A stretch of 37,735 nucleotides of DNA, taken from the NCBI RefSeq assembly GCF_008017805.1, contig NZ_VRTT01000070.1:1-37735 (forward strand). Reading direction: 5' to 3'. Made by a program: the position numbers and the translations under genes. Each line of letters starts with the position of its first letter. Positions within the stretch are counted from its first letter, which is position 1. Below, piece by piece: positions 33,948-37,735 of this stretch. Origin of the DNA: Paenibacillus sp. N3.4 (GTDB lineage: Bacteria; Bacillota; Bacilli; Paenibacillales; NBRC-103111). Below the pieces are notes generated by a model. The model was not told the origin of the DNA and searched no databases. It worked only from the letters and a program-made list of their open reading frames with translations.

Positions 33948-33949
33948 CG

Positions 33950-35065
33950 ATGCTGGACCCAAGATTAACGAGACTGGCCGATGTACTTGTCAATTATTCT
34001 GTTAAAGCGCAGCCAGGCGAACATATTTTGATCGAAGCCTATGGCATCGATGCTGCTTTAGTCAAAGAACTCGTCAAAAAGGTGCATGCGGCAGGCGCGC
34101 ATCCTTTTGTAAATATACGAGACCATGCGATTCAGCGTCAGTTGATTATGGAAGGCACGGAAGCGCAAATGCAAGCGTGGGCTGATGCGGATGCTTTCCA
34201 AATGAAGCAAATGCAAGGTTACATAGGCGTGCGTGGCGGAGTTAACAGTTATGAACTATCCGATATTCCGGCTGATCGCATGAAGCTGTATAATTCTATT
34301 TACTATCAACAAGTTCATTTTGATATCCGCGTGAAGGATACGAGATGGGTTGTTCTTCGCTACCCGACGTCCTCCATGGCACAGCTTGCCAGTATGAGTA
34401 CGGATGCCTTCGAGGAATTCTACTTTAATGTATGTACGATGGATTACGGGAAAATGTCCAAAGCTATGGATTCCCTGAAAGAGCTGATGGATCGCACGGA
34501 TAAAGTTCGTTTGGTTGGCCCGGGTACGGATTTGACGTTCTCCATCAAAGGGATCGGCGGCGTCAAATGTGATGGTGAGCTCAACATCCCGGACGGCGAA
34601 GTTTACTCGGCTCCCGTACGCGATTCTGTCAACGGTGTCATTTCTTTTAATACGCCTACGCCTCATGATGGCTTCATATTTGAGGATATTGTGCTTGAAT
34701 TCGAAAATGGTAAAATCATCAAGGCAACGGCGAACGATACAGATCGCATTAACGAAATTTTCGATATGGATGAAGGCGCACGTTATGTAGGCGAATTCGC
34801 CATTGGCGTAAATCCTTACATTCAACATCCGATGAAGGACACGCTGTTTGACGAGAAGATTGATGGCAGCTTCCACTTCACCCCAGGCAACTGTTACGAT
34901 GATGCTTACAATGGCAACAAATCCTCGCTGCATTGGGATATTGTTAATATTCAGCGTCCAGAATACGGCGGCGGCGAAATTTGGTTCGATGACGTGTTGA
35001 TTCGTAAAGATGGCATTTTCGTTCTGCCGGAACTTCTGCAACTGAACCCGGAAAACTTGAAATAA
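33950..35065 (+). CDS. M29-family aminopeptidase (AmpS/AmpT-like)
   Basis: The protein is 371 aa, slightly shorter than AmpS/AmpT of around 410. Metal-ligand blocks of family M29 are present: NIPDGEVYSAP (217-227), GEFAIGVNPYIQHPMKDTLF (about 281-300), HFTPGNCYDDAYNGNKSSLHWDIV (about 303-330), with the final D in EIWFDDVLI. The ligands would be a Glu in each of the first two blocks, then His, Tyr, and the HWD His and Asp. It removes N-terminal amino acids from cytosolic peptides using two metal ions. GAGGAGAG upstream serves as its site inside the regulator gene. A perfect terminator follows. Confidence 0.88.
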   Translation: MLDPRLTRLADVLVNYSVKAQPGEHILIEAYGIDAALVKELVKKVHAAGAHPFVNIRDHAIQRQLIMEGTEAQMQAWADADAFQMKQMQGYIGVRGGVNSYELSDIPADRMKLYNSIYYQQVHFDIRVKDTRWVVLRYPTSSMAQLASMSTDAFEEFYFNVCTMDYGKMSKAMDSLKELMDRTDKVRLVGPGTDLTFSIKGIGGVKCDGELNIPDGEVYSAPVRDSVNGVISFNTPTPHDGFIFEDIVLEFENGKIIKATANDTDRINEIFDMDEGARYVGEFAIGVNPYIQHPMKDTLFDEKIDGSFHFTPGNCYDDAYNGNKSSLHWDIVNIQRPEYGGGEIWFDDVLIRKDGIFVLPELLQLNPENLK

Positions 35066-35077
35066 GCATATTGAAAG

Positions 35078-35117
35078 AAGCCCTATCCCCCTTTTTGTGG
35101 GGATAGGGCTTTTTTTG
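35078..35117 (+). terminator. Perfect 13-bp terminator
   Basis: AAGCCCTATCCCC (35078-35090) pairs with GGGGATAGGGCTT (35099-35111), followed by more T residues. It ends the regulator/aminopeptidase operon. Confidence 0.92.
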
Positions 35118-35413
35118 ACCACATATAAAAGTATACATTTTCAGTTGCCGAATAACGTTTTCTTATTGTCGATAAAACCAACCTCTAAACGCGTCGCTCA
35201 TCATTGAATGGCCTCAATCTGGAAAGATAACACTGTTTTTCAGTGTTACAGCAGCAAGTACAAGCAGCAGTTCCACTTTAACGCTGAAAACCGTGCTTAC
35301 AAGTAGATAAGTAGATCGAAAAGTAACATATTTGGAAAGATAACACTGTGGGAAGCCAGGCCCAACCTAAGGCAAATCGATGCAGTTCCAACTACACAGA
35401 GTCAGAAAGGCCG
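35118..35413. repeat. Intergenic region with a 17-bp direct repeat
   Basis: TGGAAAGATAACACTGT occurs at 35220-35236 and exactly again at 35333-35349. In the first copy TAACACTG is followed by a short T run and CAGTGTTA, a perfect 8-bp hairpin (35228-35248); the second copy lacks the hairpin arm. No ORF is supported. The block lies after the stop of the minus-strand AraC gene. Confidence 0.5.
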
Positions 35414-36265
35414 CTACACCCTTTTCTGAAGCGCTTGGTACTGTCTAGGCGGCAGGCCGACTGCTTTCTTGAACGTGCGAATGAAATTGGAATAATCGTT
35501 GAAACCTGCTTGCTGGCACGTATCGGTAACGGTGCAGCCTTCTCGCAGCAGCAGCTTCGCTTTGGCGATTCGCTTAAATAAGATATGCTCGTGGATGGTA
35601 CTGCCCGTATGCTTTTTGAATAGACGGCAAAGATAAGAACGGTTCATAAATACGACGTGCTCGAGTACATCGAGCGAGAGGTCTTGGTCGAGATTTTCGT
35701 CAATATAGGTGAGAAGCGAAAGCAATTTGTCGGGAATCATGACTTGCTCCACTTGTTTGCCTTGGCTTTGAAAAGTACGATTAATAAACACGAGCAGCTC
35801 GATAAAAGCAGCGACGTATAAGATTTCTGCACCAGGACGGGCTTGCGAGCGGCTGTGAATGTCCATACGCTCATAGAGCTTCATGATATCATCAATTTGC
35901 TGCGGCGTTAGGCGCATACGATTTTGTTCGCCAAAGGTGCGCTGGTCAAAGCAAGCAAGCAGATTGAATTCATGGGAACTGAAGGCTTCGATCAGTTTAG
36001 GATTAAAATGGATCACGATGTTCTCGTAACGTTGGTTTTTGGACTGGAAGTTAGGTCTGTGCAATTCGTTGCTGTGCATAATAAGGAGATCGCCGTATTG
36101 CAGAGTGTAGACCTGCTTCTCTATAAAATAGTGAACATCACCGGTTAGAAAAAAATAAATTTCATAAAGATCTTGGTGCTGATGGAAATCCAAAGGAGAA
36201 GGATCATGGGTGACAGCATGCCTGAAGGTTATGGAATTGTGTAGATTTTTATACAGTTCCTGCAT
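35414..36265 (-). CDS. AraC-family regulator with N-terminal cupin
   Basis: The start is ATG 36265, with AGAGGAGAACGAAC upstream; longer in-frame starts have no site. The 283-aa protein has a cupin domain (FHQHQDLYEIYFFLTGDVHY, 27-46, then LQYGDLLIMHSNELHRP) and a C-terminal pair of HTH motifs ending GFNDYSNFIRTFKKAVGLPP (about 253-272). It is divergent from the isomerase/epimerase gene across about 200 bp, so it is the first candidate for its regulator. It senses an unknown sugar-like ligand. Confidence 0.88.
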   Translation of the reverse strand: MQELYKNLHNSITFRHAVTHDPSPLDFHQHQDLYEIYFFLTGDVHYFIEKQVYTLQYGDLLIMHSNELHRPNFQSKNQRYENIVIHFNPKLIEAFSSHEFNLLACFDQRTFGEQNRMRLTPQQIDDIMKLYERMDIHSRSQARPGAEILYVAAFIELLVFINRTFQSQGKQVEQVMIPDKLLSLLTYIDENLDQDLSLDVLEHVVFMNRSYLCRLFKKHTGSTIHEHILFKRIAKAKLLLREGCTVTDTCQQAGFNDYSNFIRTFKKAVGLPPRQYQALQKRV

Positions 36266-36387
36266 GTTCGTTCTCCTCTGTCTAGTTGGAGTCAATTTAA
36301 GCAAACTTTTGCCCAATTAATGCAATGAATACGTTTTTAGTATACTGCAAAATAAAGAGGAGATAAACCCAAGCTTCTGTTGACCAC

Positions 36388-36440
36388 GCAAGTGTTCTTG
36401 CAAGAATGTAAGACGATACCTATGAAGCAAGTATTCTTGC
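36388..36440 (+). promoter_or_regulatory. Two GCAAG-N4-CTTGC operator-like repeats
   Basis: GCAAGTGTTCTTGC (36388-36401) and GCAAGTATTCTTGC (36427-36440) differ at one base and are each a 5-bp inverted repeat with 4-bp spacing. TTGACC (36380-36385) just before the first would be a -35, with a poor -10 around 36403-36408. The first copy then lies between the -35 and -10 and the second just before the ribosome binding site of the isomerase gene, an arrangement suited to repression. Confidence 0.55.
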
Positions 36441-36463
36441 TTAAACTTTAAGGAGGATTTATT

Positions 36464-37315
36464 GTGAAATTATCCGTATTTACTGTTTCCACACCTGACT
36501 TAACACCGGAAGAATTGGCGCAGTCCATCGTAGCTGCAGGAATTGACGGCATTGAATGGCGTTTCAAAGACATCCCTGCGGATGCGGCACAAGAAAAACC
36601 TTCGTTCTGGAGAAATAATCTTTGCTCGATAGATCCTGGAGCTACAGATGAAGAATTGGAACGCTTTCGTCTTGTTGCCATCAACAATAATTTGGTTAAC
36701 TTGAGCGTAACTCCTTACTTGACGAGTGGTGATGTGGCAAGCACGGAGCGCGTATTTCAAGTAGCTAAAAAGGTTGGAGCATCTTTTATCCGCGTTGGAG
36801 TGCCTGTCTATGATAGTAGCCAAAATTATAATGACCTATATGCAGGTGCTGTGGACTACTTACATCATGTACAAGAATTGTCTCAGCAATATGGCGTCAA
36901 GGGTTTATTGGAAACTCACCACAAGACAATCACACCTAGTGCAGGTTTAGTACACCGATTAGTCTCCGGTTTCAATCCTGATCACGTTGGCGTTCTTCAT
37001 GATGCAGGTAACATGGTGCATGAAGGCTATGAGAATCATCGTATGGGTCTTGAATTGTTAGGTCCTTACTTAGCGCATGTTCATGTTAAAAATGCGCACT
37101 GGGTACCAACGGGCGAGGAAGAAGCTGGTGTTAAGCTTTGGAAAAGCGATTGGTCTCCGCTGGATAATGGCGTTGTCAATTGGAAAGCGGTGCTTGGTGA
37201 TCTTAAAGCAATTGGCTATGACGGCTATCTGGGCATTGAAGATTTCAGCGGTCAATACAACTCGCATGAGATGCTGCTCAATTTTGTAACAAAAGTGAAG
37301 CAATGGTTGGCCTAA
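36464..37315 (+). CDS. Sugar phosphate isomerase/epimerase (AP-endonuclease-2-like TIM barrel)
   Basis: The GTG start has TTAAGGAGGATTT upstream. The 283-aa TIM barrel has the metal ligands expected of the family: Glu in GLLETHHKT (about 151), Asp in GVLHDAGNM (about 183), His in LAHVHVKNAH (about 211), Glu in GYLGIEDFSG (about 260). Members isomerise or epimerise keto-sugars, or act on inositol derivatives. It lies opposite an AraC regulator with operator-like repeats between, and has no gene partner in the window, so its substrate stays open. Confidence 0.85.
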   Translation: MKLSVFTVSTPDLTPEELAQSIVAAGIDGIEWRFKDIPADAAQEKPSFWRNNLCSIDPGATDEELERFRLVAINNNLVNLSVTPYLTSGDVASTERVFQVAKKVGASFIRVGVPVYDSSQNYNDLYAGAVDYLHHVQELSQQYGVKGLLETHHKTITPSAGLVHRLVSGFNPDHVGVLHDAGNMVHEGYENHRMGLELLGPYLAHVHVKNAHWVPTGEEEAGVKLWKSDWSPLDNGVVNWKAVLGDLKAIGYDGYLGIEDFSGQYNSHEMLLNFVTKVKQWLA

Positions 37316-37337
37316 ATTTTCACGGAAATTCATATAA

Positions 37338-37379
37338 AGCCTTAGTCGTTGTCAGTTGTCAGCGGGTAGGGCTTTTTTT
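37338..37379 (+). terminator. Terminator after the isomerase gene
   Basis: AGCCTTAGTCGTTG (37338-37351) pairs with CAGCGGGTAGGGCT (37360-37373) at 13 of 14 positions including G-T pairs, followed by six more T residues. Confidence 0.8.
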
Positions 37380-37534
37380 GACTGTTAAGCCATATTGATC
37401 TGTAAGCCGTGATTTGTGTAAGTTGAGCGGTCTTGGTGTGCTTGGTGGACTTTTGTATATCTTTGCCATGGCTTCATGGTTGTCCTTTATATGCGTCTTA
37501 TGCCCTTTTTTCCTTTTGATGAACAGCTTTCGCA

Positions 37535-37594
37535 AACTCGTGACTTCAGTCGTGAGTTAGAAAATTTCGGATAGGGCGTGGCTTTTGCCACGTC
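37535..37594 (+). mobile_element. Left-end hairpins of an IS200/IS605-type element
   Basis: AACTCGTGACT (37535-37545) pairs with AGTCGTGAGTT (37548-37558) across a 2-nt loop, using two G-T pairs. A second hairpin, CGTGGC-TTTT-GCCACG, follows around 37578-37593. Subterminal hairpins of this form are the recognition structures of IS200/IS605 ends. The tnpB-like start lies about 100 bp further on. No tnpA is seen, so this may be a tnpB-only element that depends on a TnpA elsewhere. Between 37380 and 37534 nothing is supported. Confidence 0.5.
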
Positions 37595-37699
37595 AACGAT
37601 CCGAAACATATCTAGGAAACGGGTACAAACCATGCCATGTAGCGAACATATGTGCTATAATAGATGTATATGCCAAGACGAAAGGAGGTCGTGTTCGCC

Positions 37700-37735
37700 A
37701 TGTTGCATCATAAAGCATTCAAATTTCGAATATTC
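37700..37735 (+). CDS. tnpB: TnpB-like protein, first 12 codons (truncated by the window)
   Basis: An extended -10 (TGC-TATAAT, -10 at 37656-37661), then AAAGGAGG (37681-37688), leads to ATG 37700 and MLHHKAFKFRIF. The KAFKFRI(Y/F)P opening is the N-terminus of TnpB proteins of IS200/IS605 elements, RNA-guided nucleases. The subterminal hairpins upstream agree. Only 12 residues are visible, so integrity is unknown. An in-frame GTG at 37691 lies too near the ribosome binding site to be the start. Confidence 0.65.
   Translation, partial: MLHHKAFKFRIF

Noticed and set aside
34256..35122. 288-codon minus frame over the aminopeptidase gene
   Set aside because: It covers the perfect terminator and mirrors the M29 metal-binding blocks; no start site support.

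Overview
The window looks like a chromosomal segment of a Paenibacillus-type Firmicute. The evidence is strong AGGAGG ribosome binding sites, many TTG/GTG starts, extended -10 promoters, an SBP-LplB-YtcP type sugar ABC cassette beside a large membrane-anchored AraC regulator, a bacterial nitric oxide synthase oxygenase, and a TPP-riboswitch thiamine operon. The genus is an inference from gene content and style; no rRNA or other marker gene is present.

Bases 1-6300 are an AT-rich accessory region. It opens with a GC-rich, multiply frameshifted relic of a MobA/MobL-type relaxase (about 176-685). Next come a C39-like papain-fold protein, two small lipoproteins (one resembling the IseA/YoeB inhibitor family), a phosphodiester-glycosidase-like protein, two micro membrane proteins of 52 and 34 aa, and a cassette of tiny ribbon-helix-helix (RHH) proteins. 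A 17-bp motif, TATTGCGTWNNNNTACG, occurs at four intergenic sites around the RHH cassette (three exact, one with two mismatches). It looks like the operator of an undescribed local regulon.

Bases 6300-19212 are carbohydrate and phosphate-ester metabolism. A DMT permease and a metallophosphoesterase form a minus-strand operon, divergent from a DeoR regulator. Both divergent promoters run into AACAAC repeats at the predicted transcription start. Then come a sugar-binding lipoprotein, two permeases without an ATPase, a Cache-type AraC regulator, a second AraC regulator whose 3' end overlaps it, a GH35 beta-galactosidase and an alkaline-phosphatase-superfamily hydrolase.

Bases 19213-24600 hold an ABC-F ATPase gene behind a promoter, a 47-codon leader ORF and an intrinsic terminator, the layout of a ribosome-mediated attenuator. 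Downstream are a pirin-like bicupin, a small unknown protein, NOS oxygenase and a YbjN-like protein.

Bases 24600-33100 hold a Gly/Asn-rich lipoprotein, a frameshifted BASS-family transporter on the minus strand, and the TPP-riboswitch operon tenI-thiO-thiS-thiG-thiD-thiE-thiC. The transporter, tenI and thiE each carry a single +/-1 shift at a homopolymer, so sequencing error is as likely as decay. thiF and tenA are absent here.

Bases 33100-37735 hold a winged-helix regulator coupled to an M29 aminopeptidase, an AraC regulator divergent from a sugar-phosphate isomerase/epimerase with two GCAAG-N4-CTTGC operator-like repeats between them, and at the right edge the left end and first 12 codons of an IS200/IS605-type tnpB gene.
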